NCBI GenBank assembly: GCA_937902905.1
Contig: CALELW010000049.1
Coordinates: forward strand, 1-20,115
Reading direction: 5' to 3'
Origin: an uncultured Clostridium sp.
GTDB taxonomy: Bacteria > Bacillota > Clostridia > Lachnospirales > Lachnospiraceae
DNA: 20,115 nucleotides
Of the stretch, positions 1 to 7,805 are shown in pieces (within the stretch, counting starts at the first letter, position 1; each line of letters begins with the position of its first letter). The translations under genes and the position numbers were made by a program. The notes under the pieces are model-generated. The model searched no databases. It saw only the letters and a list, made by a program, of their open reading frames with translations, and was not told the DNA's origin.

Positions 1-2
1 GT

Positions 3-2279
3 GACTTGTTGACTTATCTCTTAGCGCAGGTGGACGAGCGTTACCGCTTTGGACATTTGTTAGAGAAAGATTTGCGCGCGCAGCTAGAGAGTGGCAGTAA
101 CAGCCCGCTTTTGTATTCGGCGATGATGCTTGCTTACCGCGAGGACGCCACCCTGATTTCAAGTCTGGATGACGTGACAATTAACGTAGTAAACTATGGG
201 TTAAAACGTGATTTAACTACAAAAGAAGTGTCTCTTGCCGTTAGTTTTCTTGGAGAACGCCTGCCACACTTTGATGCCAGAGTGTTTTCTATTTTACAAA
301 AACTGTATGAGTTCTTTGTCATGACCGATACGCTTCGTGGCATTTGCGGAATGCTTATCCGAAATGAAATTCGCGATGCAAAATATTTCTCGTGGTTTGA
401 AAAAGGTGTCAATAAGCATTTGCGGCTGACGGATTTGTATGAATATTATATGTATACGATGGATGCGGAGAAAGTTCGGAGCCTTCCGGATGCGGTGCTG
501 TCTTATTTTCAATATGAAAATCATTTGAACGACCGATGCAAGGCATTTTTGTACGCCTATCTGGTGAAGCATGCCGGTGAGAGACCGGAAGTTTTAGAGG
601 CTTATGGCGAGCAGATTCATAAATTTGTAGAGAGAAATCTTACGCACCACCGGATTACAGAGGATTTGGCGGTGCTCTATGAGGCGTGTTTGACGGAAGA
701 AACGCTGACAAAGGAGATGGCGGAAGACCTTTCCGAAGTGATGTTTTCACATCGGATTACCTGCGGCAATGACCGAATGGACGGTGTGGCGGTTGTGCAC
801 CGCGAGACGAAAGAACAAACCTTTTATTCCTTTGAGAATGGACAAACGGTAGTTTCGCTTTACACTCCGAATACGCAGCTGTTTTTTGTGGATGAGAGAG
901 GGCTTTACTATTCAGGTACGGTTGATTACCGGATGGAAAAAATGCTTTCGATGGAAGCCTTGGCACCTGTGTGTTATGAACTGGGTGCAAGAAATCCAAA
1001 GCTGATTACACACTTGGCATATAAGGCAGAGCGTTCTGCCAAAATGACGGACATGCAGGCGGCGGTGTTACAGGATGCGCTGCAAATGGATTGTTTACGG
1101 CGGAAAATGCGGGAGAAAATTCTGCTCTGTTTATATGATTATTACCACCGCGAGGGCATGGCAGAACCATTGTTTTCGCTGATTGAGCAGTTTAATCCCA
1201 TTACACTTAAGAGGGAGCGGATTGCGGATGTGGCGGCAGACTGCATTGCACAGGGAAAATACGAGAAAGCACAGGTTATGCTGCTGCGCTACGGTGTGCC
1301 GGAATGTGATAAGGATGCATTTTCCACGCTCGTAGAGGCACTTGTGAAAGAACATGAGGATGAATCAGAACCAATGCTTGTGAAATGGGCACTTTACTTA
1401 TATCATCAGGGATGTGCCGGAAAGGAAGCAATGAAATATCTGCGCCGCTATTATACCGGTGATTTGATTACATTTACTTCCCTTTATGAGAAGTGTCGGA
1501 AAATGCCGGAAGTTGGGCCGGATGAAGATATCACGGAGCGTCTTTTGGCACAGGTTTTGTTTGTCGGTGCCAGCCAGGAGCCGTATGAGCCGATTTATCT
1601 GGAATATATGGAATCGGGTGAAAACCGGATGTTAGTGAAGGCGTTTTTGTCGCAGCTCGCTTATGATTATGTCGTGGAGCGGCAGGAGTTGTCGGAACCG
1701 ATGTTTGTTAAAATCGAAAAAGAAGCGATGTACGAAAAGGATGCGGTTATGGTTTTGGCTGCTTTGCGCCATTACCGGTTAGAGGAGCATTTTGCCAGCA
1801 AGCAGAAAGAATTTGTGGAAATGAATCTGGAAAAATTTGCGAGTGAGGGAACCGTTTTTGCTTTTATGAAAGATTATATTGGCAAGGTAAATGTTCCGTT
1901 TGAAATTGAAAATACCGTGATTATCCAGTATTATAGCGGCGCACCGGGAGAAATTCTCCTTTGCGAGACAGACCGTGACGGTATAATGAAAAAAACGATG
2001 CCGATGCGGCAGGTTTTTCCGGGTGTTTACGTGTATGAAATGCTGTTGTTTGATGGCGAAGAAAAATATTGTTACATTGAGGAGCAGACGACAGGAGAGA
2101 GAACGGAAGTGATGTGCGCCCGCCGCACAGAGCAGGCGAAAGGCGCGCCGGGATTTTTCCATATGCTTAACGATATGATTGCAGCAAAGAATAAAGGCGA
2201 TATGGAGTTGTATGGCAGTCTGCGCAGACGTTATGAAAAGGACCGTTTTGCGGCTAAAAAATTATTTACGCTTCAGTAA
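3..2279 (+). CDS. large helical protein of unknown function (DUF5717-like), 5' partial
   Basis: The reading frame is open from the left edge, so the N-terminus is missing; 758 codons plus TAA are visible. TTG codons near base 6 are probably internal. The visible part has no signal peptide or membrane segment. Up to about residue 610 it is rich in Leu, Tyr, Glu and Lys in a pattern that suggests an alpha-solenoid. A shorter beta-rich C-terminal part follows, with alternating hydrophobic residues around 640–710, and then a basic tail. From memory it resembles the DUF5717 proteins of Lachnospiraceae; I could not check this. It is followed after 29 bases by a degenerate Hsp70-like gene, and three further genes lie in the same tight run, so it probably belongs to a shared cytoplasmic or membrane-associated complex. 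No catalytic motif was found. Coding status is certain; family assignment is moderate. Confidence 0.75.
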   Translation, partial: DLLTYLLAQVDERYRFGHLLEKDLRAQLESGSNSPLLYSAMMLAYREDATLISSLDDVTINVVNYGLKRDLTTKEVSLAVSFLGERLPHFDARVFSILQKLYEFFVMTDTLRGICGMLIRNEIRDAKYFSWFEKGVNKHLRLTDLYEYYMYTMDAEKVRSLPDAVLSYFQYENHLNDRCKAFLYAYLVKHAGERPEVLEAYGEQIHKFVERNLTHHRITEDLAVLYEACLTEETLTKEMAEDLSEVMFSHRITCGNDRMDGVAVVHRETKEQTFYSFENGQTVVSLYTPNTQLFFVDERGLYYSGTVDYRMEKMLSMEALAPVCYELGARNPKLITHLAYKAERSAKMTDMQAAVLQDALQMDCLRRKMREKILLCLYDYYHREGMAEPLFSLIEQFNPITLKRERIADVAADCIAQGKYEKAQVMLLRYGVPECDKDAFSTLVEALVKEHEDESEPMLVKWALYLYHQGCAGKEAMKYLRRYYTGDLITFTSLYEKCRKMPEVGPDEDITERLLAQVLFVGASQEPYEPIYLEYMESGENRMLVKAFLSQLAYDYVVERQELSEPMFVKIEKEAMYEKDAVMVLAALRHYRLEEHFASKQKEFVEMNLEKFASEGTVFAFMKDYIGKVNVPFEIENTVIIQYYSGAPGEILLCETDRDGIMKKTMPMRQVFPGVYVYEMLLFDGEEKYCYIEEQTTGERTEVMCARRTEQAKGAPGFFHMLNDMIAAKNKGDMELYGSLRRRYEKDRFAAKKLFTLQ

Positions 2280-2308
2280 AGGAAAGGGAAGGAAAACGGA
2301 GAGAGCAC

Positions 2309-3505
2309 ATGAGTGAACGAACACTGCTGCTTGGGTTTGACCTGGGCGAAGAAAAATCACAGATGGCTGTCTATGACAGAGAAAAGAATATACCGGTGCT
2401 TATCGGACAGACGGAAGAAAATCCGGAGGGGCTGATTCCGACCGAGATTGCACTTTCGGGCGAGGAGCCTTTGCGGGATTTTCTTGTGCGGATTCGCAGA
2501 CAGGAAGATGTGGTTGTTGACGGCAAAATTTCAAAACCTCTGAATATGCTGTCTTACTTTTTCCGGAAAACACTTTCCCTTACGAGAAAAGATTACCCGG
2601 GCGAAACGATTAAACAGCTTGTTGTCACGGTAAAGGATGCGGATAGAGAATATGTCGAACTTGTTTATGCGGCACTTGAACAACTCGGAATTGGCAGGGA
2701 GCGTGCGATGGTGATTAGCCACAAGCAGGCATTTCCGTATTATGTATTAAATCAAAAGAAAGAACTGTGGATGAATGACGTCGGCTTATTTGATTATGAG
2801 GGAAATACGCTGACATATTATCAGATGCAGGTGGATAGAAGCAAAAGTCCGATTTTGGTTGGTGTTTCTGAGCGGGATTATTCGGGGGCGGTTTCGCTGC
2901 CGGAGGAAAATAAAGAACACAAGGCAGCCGTTTTTGAAAATGTTGTGTATGGTGCGATTCACAAAAAGCTTTTGTCGACGCTTTACATGACCGGAGAGGG
3001 CTTTGAAGGCGGATGGGCTGATTCGCTGTTTCGTAAATTGTGTGTGGGCAGAAGGCTTTTCAAAGGAAGAAATCTGTATGTGAGCGGTGCCTGCCTGATG
3101 GCGCGTGAGATGGCAGAAGAAAAGCGGTTAGGAGATTATCTTCTGTTAGATGAGCAGATGGTGACTTCGCAGGTTGCAGTGACGTTATACGCTGACGCCA
3201 AACAACAGAAGGCGGTTCTTGTGGAGGCAGGGGTTCCCTGGTATTTAGTGGATGAGGAATTGGAACTGATTCCTTCGGGGGAGACCGAGCTTACGCTGCA
3301 GACAAAAAATGTATTAACCCAAAAAGAAAAGCAGTTTATGATAGAACTTGACCCGCTTACCGGGCGGCTTGACAGGCATTGCCGGCTGATGTTACGCATT
3401 CGTTTTGAGTCACCGAACCAATGCATCGTGACAGTAAAGGATGAGGGCTTTGGAGAACTGTTTCCAACATCAAACCGGATTTGGGAAAAAAAGGTAGAAC
3501 TGTAA
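2309..3505 (+). CDS. degenerate Hsp70/actin-fold protein (DUF5716-like)
   Basis: This 398-residue protein opens with a phosphate-1-like motif (GFDLGEEKSQMAVYD, residues 9–23), as in Hsp70 and actin ATPases. The region where Hsp70 has its glycine-rich phosphate-2 loop instead reads VGLFDYEGNTLTYY (158–171) and lacks the GGGT core. Two further glycine motifs, LYMTGEGFEGGW (225–236) and LYVSGAC (256–262), resemble the adenosine-side motifs. The arrangement matches my memory of the DUF5716 family found in Lachnospiraceae. It is shorter than DnaK (about 610 residues) and has no recognisable substrate-binding domain, so chaperone activity should not be assumed. The ATG at 2309 has a GGAG about 7 bases upstream. 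It lies 29 bases after the large helical protein gene. The fold is a fair inference; nucleotide binding and function are unknown. Confidence 0.75.
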   Translation: MSERTLLLGFDLGEEKSQMAVYDREKNIPVLIGQTEENPEGLIPTEIALSGEEPLRDFLVRIRRQEDVVVDGKISKPLNMLSYFFRKTLSLTRKDYPGETIKQLVVTVKDADREYVELVYAALEQLGIGRERAMVISHKQAFPYYVLNQKKELWMNDVGLFDYEGNTLTYYQMQVDRSKSPILVGVSERDYSGAVSLPEENKEHKAAVFENVVYGAIHKKLLSTLYMTGEGFEGGWADSLFRKLCVGRRLFKGRNLYVSGACLMAREMAEEKRLGDYLLLDEQMVTSQVAVTLYADAKQQKAVLVEAGVPWYLVDEELELIPSGETELTLQTKNVLTQKEKQFMIELDPLTGRLDRHCRLMLRIRFESPNQCIVTVKDEGFGELFPTSNRIWEKKVEL

Positions 3506-3525
3506 AAAAGAAAGGAGAGGAAAAA

Positions 3526-4290
3526 ATGATTCTTGCCAAAGGGAAAATAGCAAAAAAGCCATATGAATTATCGTATTTAGGGCAAAATATTTATTCTATT
3601 GAAGAATTGTGCTATGTCATTTACCAGAATATTTACGGCATAAACGAGGAATTTTTTCAGACCTCTCTGGCAAAATGGATGAAAGAAGAACTGGGATTAA
3701 AAGAATTAGCGGATAAATTAGAGGCAATGATTGTGGGAGAGCATGGGCTGAAAGATTTGGTTGTTACGACGCTTTGCGGCTGTGATTACTACAACGAAGA
3801 AGAAATCCGCGGGATTGTTAAGGTATTAGATGAGATTGATCATTTGCCGTCTTATCAGAAAAAGAAGATTAAGGCGGACAATTATGTGCGCACCGGACAC
3901 TACGGAAAGGCAGTGATGGCTTATCGGAAACTTTTACAGGGACCGGATGCGATTTCATTTACACCGGAAGAGTATGGAGATATTTTACATAATGAGGGAA
4001 TTGCTCATTTTTATACGTCTTCGTTTTTGGAGGCGGGTGAGGATTTCCGTGAAGCCTATATCCGGAACAATAAAAGAGAATCGCTGCAGCATTATTTATG
4101 GATTTTGCTGATGGAAGAAAAAGATAAAAAGTTTGAGGAAGAGAGTTTGTCGTTTGGCTTAAAGCCGTCGGAAATTGAGCAGATACGGTTAAAGTATCAG
4201 GAAGTGCTTGCTGGTTTTTATGTGCCGGAAGAAACGGAATCGATGATGGATGATTATAAAGAGCAGCTGCGGAGGGCATTTGCTTACTAG
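3526..4290 (+). CDS. small helical-repeat (TPR-like) protein of unknown function
   Basis: This encodes 254 residues with no signal peptide, membrane span or catalytic motif. The middle (about residues 110–200) has helix pairs like tetratricopeptide repeats, such as NYVRTGHYGKAVMAYRKLLQ followed by a segment around HNEGIAHFYTSSFLEAGEDF. This suggests a protein-interaction scaffold. The frame is also open upstream to a TTG at 3481 inside the previous gene. I chose the ATG at 3526 because AAAGGAG (3511–3517) sits 8 bases before it. The gene begins 20 bases after the Hsp70-like gene and is followed after 12 bases by the coiled-coil membrane gene, so co-transcription is likely. I do not recognise a named family; TPR-like is inferred from spacing and residue pattern only. 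Confidence 0.7.
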   Translation: MILAKGKIAKKPYELSYLGQNIYSIEELCYVIYQNIYGINEEFFQTSLAKWMKEELGLKELADKLEAMIVGEHGLKDLVVTTLCGCDYYNEEEIRGIVKVLDEIDHLPSYQKKKIKADNYVRTGHYGKAVMAYRKLLQGPDAISFTPEEYGDILHNEGIAHFYTSSFLEAGEDFREAYIRNNKRESLQHYLWILLMEEKDKKFEEESLSFGLKPSEIEQIRLKYQEVLAGFYVPEETESMMDDYKEQLRRAFAY

Positions 4291-4302
4291 GCAGGAGGTG
4301 AC

Positions 4303-5448
4303 ATGGTGAAGGAAAAAAAGGATACGAAGGAACTGTTAAATGAACTGGAACAGGAAATGGTTCGCGTTGAAAAAGAAAAAGTGGATTTGCGTAATGACAA
4401 GGAGCGCATTGCTTATTTGGAGCACCTCTGCGAGAGCATTAAGGAGGCAAAAAAGCAGTGTGAAGATATTAAGTTTGAATATGGACAGGTAACATCGTAT
4501 TTAAAAGATATCCAGCTTATTGACCGCGCGCCAAAAGAGGAGCAGGAAAAACTTCTGGCTGCGGCAAAGCAGATTGTAGAGCTGACGAAGGAGCGCAAAA
4601 AGAGCCAGAAGCAGGAATACAAATTTACGGAAGCCCAGCGCCGTGCCATGGACAATTATGAGGATGTGGTGGAAGATGATATTAAAAAATTAATGGAATA
4701 CGAAGAATATCAGATGAAAATCAAACAGGATTTGCGGCAGCTTTCCGGCGAGAAAAATCTTTTGCTTGCGGATAAACAGGATATTATTCACAGGCAGGGG
4801 ATGTTAAAGGTGCTTGGAAAATGCCTGACCGCGCTTTTGATTGCGACCTTTGCAATGCTTGCAGTTTTGATGGCATGTTTTAAGGTGAATATTAATGTTG
4901 CGTTTGTCGTGACGGTTTTTGTGACGTTTGTATTTGCGGCTATTATTTTGAATGAAGCCAGAAAAAACCGAATTGATATGGTGATTACGGAGAAGAAAGG
5001 CAACCGTGCCATTTTCCTTTTGAACCGTGTCAAAATCAAATATGTAAATAATGTCCGCACGCTGGATTATATGTATCATAAATATCAAGTTCGCAACGCG
5101 GCTGAGCTTTCTTTTGTCCGCACGCAGTATGTCCGTGCCAAGAGAGAATGGGAAAGACAGCGGGAGAGCAGCATTCGGATTCATGAGGCGAATCAGGTGG
5201 TTTTGCAGGAACTTCGTAAGTTAGAGGTTAAGGACTGCGATATCTGGCTAGGTCAGGTGGAAGCGTTAGTTGAGCCAAAGGAAATGGTTGAGGTAAGGCA
5301 TGATTTGAATGTGCGCAGACAGAAACTGCGTGAACAGATGGATTATAACACCGGCATTATGGAACAGTGTCTGGATGAAATTGATAAAATCCGGAGTAAG
5401 AAACCAGAGTATGCAGTTGAAGTGGAACGAATTTTAGGAGGAATGTAA
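4303..5448 (+). CDS. coiled-coil protein with two central membrane segments, unknown function
   Basis: This 381-residue protein has three parts. Residues 1–165 are highly charged and heptad-like (Glu/Lys/Gln rich), consistent with a coiled coil. Two hydrophobic segments follow at about 173–191 and 195–216, separated by a very short turn, consistent with a membrane hairpin. The rest is again charged and helical. Both long arms would lie on the same side of the membrane, most likely the cytoplasm. The start is ATG 4303, 4 bases after AGGAGG (4293–4298); the GTG at 4306 would have more usual spacing and is an alternative. It could anchor the products of the three upstream genes to the membrane, which is an inference from the operon. 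No enzymatic motif is visible. Confidence 0.7.
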   Translation: MVKEKKDTKELLNELEQEMVRVEKEKVDLRNDKERIAYLEHLCESIKEAKKQCEDIKFEYGQVTSYLKDIQLIDRAPKEEQEKLLAAAKQIVELTKERKKSQKQEYKFTEAQRRAMDNYEDVVEDDIKKLMEYEEYQMKIKQDLRQLSGEKNLLLADKQDIIHRQGMLKVLGKCLTALLIATFAMLAVLMACFKVNINVAFVVTVFVTFVFAAIILNEARKNRIDMVITEKKGNRAIFLLNRVKIKYVNNVRTLDYMYHKYQVRNAAELSFVRTQYVRAKREWERQRESSIRIHEANQVVLQELRKLEVKDCDIWLGQVEALVEPKEMVEVRHDLNVRRQKLREQMDYNTGIMEQCLDEIDKIRSKKPEYAVEVERILGGM

Positions 5449-5449
5449 C

Positions 5450-6079
5450 ATGAAACCGGATATTGATTATACGTTGTATTTATGCACCGACCGAAATATT
5501 ATGACAACGGAGACCATCGAGGAATCGGTCGAACTGGCAATTAAGGGTGGCGTAAGTGTTGTCCAGCTGAGGGAAAAAGAATGTACATCGAGAGAATTTT
5601 ATGAGATGGCAAAGGCAGTAAAGACGATTACGGATGCGTATGAAGTGCCGCTTTTGATTAATGACCGCATAGACATCGCTTTGGCGGTAGGGGCAGATGG
5701 CGTTCATTTGGGACAAAGTGATTTACCGCTTGATGCAGCCAGAAATCTTTTAGGTGCAGACAAAATTGTGGGGGCGACAGCTAATACCGTAGAACTTGCA
5801 CAAAAAGCATGGCGTGAAGGGGCCGATTATCTTGGTGTGGGGGATGTGTTTGGTACGACCACAAAAGCGGATACCCGTCATATTACGTTAGAAGAATTAA
5901 AAGAAATTAAAGAGTCCGTGCCGATACCAATTGTTGCTATCGGCGGGGTAAATGAGGAAAATATCGCTCTTTTGCGTGAAACCGGTGTGGACGGTGCAGC
6001 CGTCATCTCTGCCATTGTTGGACAAAAAGATATTACGGCCGCAGCTGAAGAACTTATTTCAAATTTTCGAGGAGCATAA
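5450..6079 (+). CDS. thiE: thiamine-phosphate synthase ThiE
   Basis: ThiE joins hydroxymethylpyrimidine diphosphate to the thiazole phosphate to make thiamine monophosphate. The 209-residue length is normal for this TIM-barrel family. Visible motifs are VVQLREK (37–43), NDRIDIALAVGADGVHLGQ (71–89), the loop GVGDVFGTTTKAD (129–141) and IVAIGGV near residue 165. The loop usually reads GPVF.T.TK; here Asp132 replaces the common Pro. The start ATG lies 1 base after the preceding stop, and its AGGAGG (5436–5441) is inside the upstream gene, so translation is probably coupled. No other thiamine gene is in the window and no TPP riboswitch precedes it. It therefore appears to ride on the operon of unknown genes. 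Its last 26 bases overlap a convergent gene. Confidence 0.95.
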   Translation: MKPDIDYTLYLCTDRNIMTTETIEESVELAIKGGVSVVQLREKECTSREFYEMAKAVKTITDAYEVPLLINDRIDIALAVGADGVHLGQSDLPLDAARNLLGADKIVGATANTVELAQKAWREGADYLGVGDVFGTTTKADTRHITLEELKEIKESVPIPIVAIGGVNEENIALLRETGVDGAAVISAIVGQKDITAAAEELISNFRGA

Positions 6080-6899
6080 CCGGCACCCGTAAATTTCCTT
6101 CGCCGGTTCCGATGTCCAAATCCGGTTTATTTGCGCCGTGGTAATCGGTACCGCCGGTGATGAAAAGACCATAGTCATTTGCCAATTTCCGCACAAAGGC
6201 TTCGTCGTTTCCGCGGTTTCTCGAATACATTGCTTCGATTCCGCAAAGACCGTAGCCGCATAATTCATCTAGTAAATGATGAAGTTCCGTCACGGACATT
6301 TTATATAACAGAGGATGAGCAAGAACCGGAAGTCCTCCTGCATTTTTAATTAATTCAATTCCTTTTTCCGGTGTCAGATAATGCCGCTTTACAAAATAAG
6401 GTCCATCGGCAGCAAGAATCTTTTTAAATGCTGAATCAATGCTTGGAATTGCTCCTTTTTCCAATAAAAAGCGGGCAAAATGAGCACGGGTAAGTATCGT
6501 ATCTCCAAATCGCTCGATTAAGGAATCATAATCAATCGGATATCCATCTTTTTGCAGATTTTCACACATTTTCTTATTGCGGTCATCACGCTCTTTTGCG
6601 ACGGCTTCCAATGTATCAAGAAGTTCTTTTTGCTTCCAGTCAATGTTATAGCCCAAAATATGAATTTCTTTGGAACGAGTCGGTGAAATTTGATATTCAC
6701 AGGATAATTCGACGCCCGGGATAACCTGCAGATGCTTGTCTTTTGCAGCTGCCAATGCCCGTTCAACGCCACCAACCGTATCGTGGTCGGTTAAGGCAAA
6801 AGCAACCAATCCCTGTGCAGATGCTTTGTCTACCAGTTCTTCCGGAGTGCAGGTGCCGTCTGAGAAAAGTGAGTGAACATGTAAATCGATATATTTCAT
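6054..6899 (-). CDS. PHP-domain phosphoesterase (YciV/RNase AM-like)
   Basis: This 281-residue protein begins with a PHP metal-binding motif: His7 and His9 (HVHSLFSDGT), then TDHDT with His39 and Asp40, PGVELS with Glu64, LAHPLL near residue 195 and GGTDYHG near 256. The order and length match the YciV/TrpH group, whose E. coli member is a 5'-3' exonuclease (RNase AM) also acting on 3',5'-nucleoside bisphosphates. The specific substrate here is inferred. The start ATG (6897–6899) has AGGAGG at 6905–6910, 5 bases away. The gene is transcribed towards thiE and overlaps its end by 26 bases with no terminator between them. No signal peptide is seen, so it should be cytoplasmic. Confidence 0.9.
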   Translation of the reverse strand: MKYIDLHVHSLFSDGTCTPEELVDKASAQGLVAFALTDHDTVGGVERALAAAKDKHLQVIPGVELSCEYQISPTRSKEIHILGYNIDWKQKELLDTLEAVAKERDDRNKKMCENLQKDGYPIDYDSLIERFGDTILTRAHFARFLLEKGAIPSIDSAFKKILAADGPYFVKRHYLTPEKGIELIKNAGGLPVLAHPLLYKMSVTELHHLLDELCGYGLCGIEAMYSRNRGNDEAFVRKLANDYGLFITGGTDYHGANKPDLDIGTGEGNLRVPVMLLENLK

Positions 6900-6941
6900 A
6901 ATTGCCTCCTGATGTAGTATTCATGTATGTTTTGAAAGATA

Positions 6942-7022
6942 TACATGGATGTCAACAAATTGCTTCGCAGCAAGCTGCTCCCGCAATTTGGCCGGACTTT
7001 GAAACCCTTGACATCCAGTGTA
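6942..7022. repeat. nested imperfect palindrome between divergent genes
   Basis: The outer arms are 6942–6955 and 7008–7022, pairing over 14 bases with one bulge (TGGATGTCAA against TTGACATCCA). Inside, CAAATTGC (6956–6963) pairs with GCAATTTG (6983–6990), and GCAGC (6967–6971) with GCTGC (6974–6978). Bases 6991–7007 have no partner. Each strand carries one TTGACA, so a -35 role is possible in either direction, but no good -10 is seen at correct spacing. It may be a small palindromic repeat element or a regulatory structure. Confidence 0.5.
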
Positions 7023-7081
7023 CCACAGTTCTATTTTTTTGAAAAGTATCATATTGTAAGAAAAGAGAGTACACGGTAATG

Positions 7082-7099
7082 CCGGCGGGGGTTCGCCGG
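7082..7099 (+). promoter_or_regulatory. GC-rich hairpin just upstream of a ribosome binding site
   Basis: CCGGCG (7082–7087) pairs perfectly with CGCCGG (7094–7099) around a GGGGTT loop. The hairpin ends 4 bases before the GGAGG (7104–7108) of the next gene. In AT-rich surroundings it stands out and could affect ribosome access or mRNA stability. Function is inferred from position only. Confidence 0.4.
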
Positions 7100-7112
7100 G
7101 AACGGAGGGGTT

Positions 7113-7484
7113 ATGAAAAAATCAAGTGTGTTGACATTGACAAAAGGTGTTGTTTTTTCCTATCTGATATCTGGTATTTGCCTGCTGATTCTGGCATTTT
7201 TATTGTTTCAGTTTGAATTGCCGGAAGGCGTGCTGCGGGGCGGCATTATTTTCTCGTATGTGTTTTCCTGTTTCCTTGGCGGCATGGTAGTGAGCGGAAA
7301 GCAGGAAGGAAAAAAATATTTGTGGGGGCTCTTGGCAGGAATCTTGTACTATGTCATTTTGGTTGCCGTTTCCATGATATTGAACCGGGAAGCATTTACA
7401 AGAATTCCGGGCGTTTTCCCTGCATTATTTCTCTGCGCATTCGGTGGCATGCTAGGAGGCATGACGCAAGCCGGAAGAAAGTAA
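7113..7484 (+). CDS. small four-helix membrane protein (TIGR04086-like)
   Basis: This 123-residue, strongly hydrophobic protein has about four membrane helices, near residues 11–33, 42–62, 70–92 and 98–118. The third and fourth contain small-residue packing patterns such as FGGMLGGM. The length, layout and position just upstream of SCIFF genes fit the TIGR04086 family of clostridial membrane proteins, from memory. Its function is unknown. ATG 7113 is preceded by GGAGG at 7104–7108. It is divergent from the PHP gene. More than 500 bases of repeat-rich DNA separate it from scfA, so it is probably not co-transcribed with the SCIFF pair here. No enzyme motif is visible. Confidence 0.75.
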   Translation: MKKSSVLTLTKGVVFSYLISGICLLILAFLLFQFELPEGVLRGGIIFSYVFSCFLGGMVVSGKQEGKKYLWGLLAGILYYVILVAVSMILNREAFTRIPGVFPALFLCAFGGMLGGMTQAGRK

Positions 7485-7500
7485 ATCTTGCAGAACTAGA

Positions 7501-7711
7501 GCGTTGTGTGGTCTCAATGCAACGTAAATCGGCTTGAAAGTGAAAAAGAGTTGCATATTTGGGAGAAAAATCTTAATTATTTCTTCCGGGAACAACGCTT
7601 TGTGTAAAATAAGATAAAAAGAGTTGTATTTGCAGCGCAATTTCTCATGCAATAACCTTAAATCAAGCAAAAAATGCAACTCTTTACCGCAAATGATGGA
7701 AAAAGCGTTGT
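7501..7711. repeat. interspersed short repeats in a non-coding patch
   Basis: The first half of the 559-base gap between the membrane-protein gene and scfA has no supportable gene. It holds two short motifs in mixed orientation. Motif A is GCGTTGT at 7501–7507, inverted at 7592–7598 and direct again at 7705–7711. Motif B is AAAAAGAGTTG at 7543–7553 and 7616–7626, inverted as ATGCAACTCTTT at 7674–7685. The B arms (7545–7556 with 7674–7685) pair over 12 bases and the A arms (7592–7601 with 7702–7711) over 10, but the two pairings cross, so they may be alternatives. This may be a decayed repeat element or an untranslated RNA. Confidence 0.5.
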
Positions 7712-7805
7712 CTGAGAAGCTTTTCCTGTTACTTGAACAAATCCAGAGCAAAACTTCCAGAGCAGGCAGAGCGGGATAATTGTTGTTAATCTTTTTAAGA
7801 TTTTA

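Noticed and set aside
1779..2162. 127-codon open frame on the - strand
   Set aside because: It is a shadow of the large helical protein gene, with a basic low-complexity composition and no domain.
7452..7751. 99-codon open frame on the - strand
   Set aside because: It overlaps the short-repeat patch and the end of the membrane-protein gene. It has no clear ribosome binding site and no recognisable domain.
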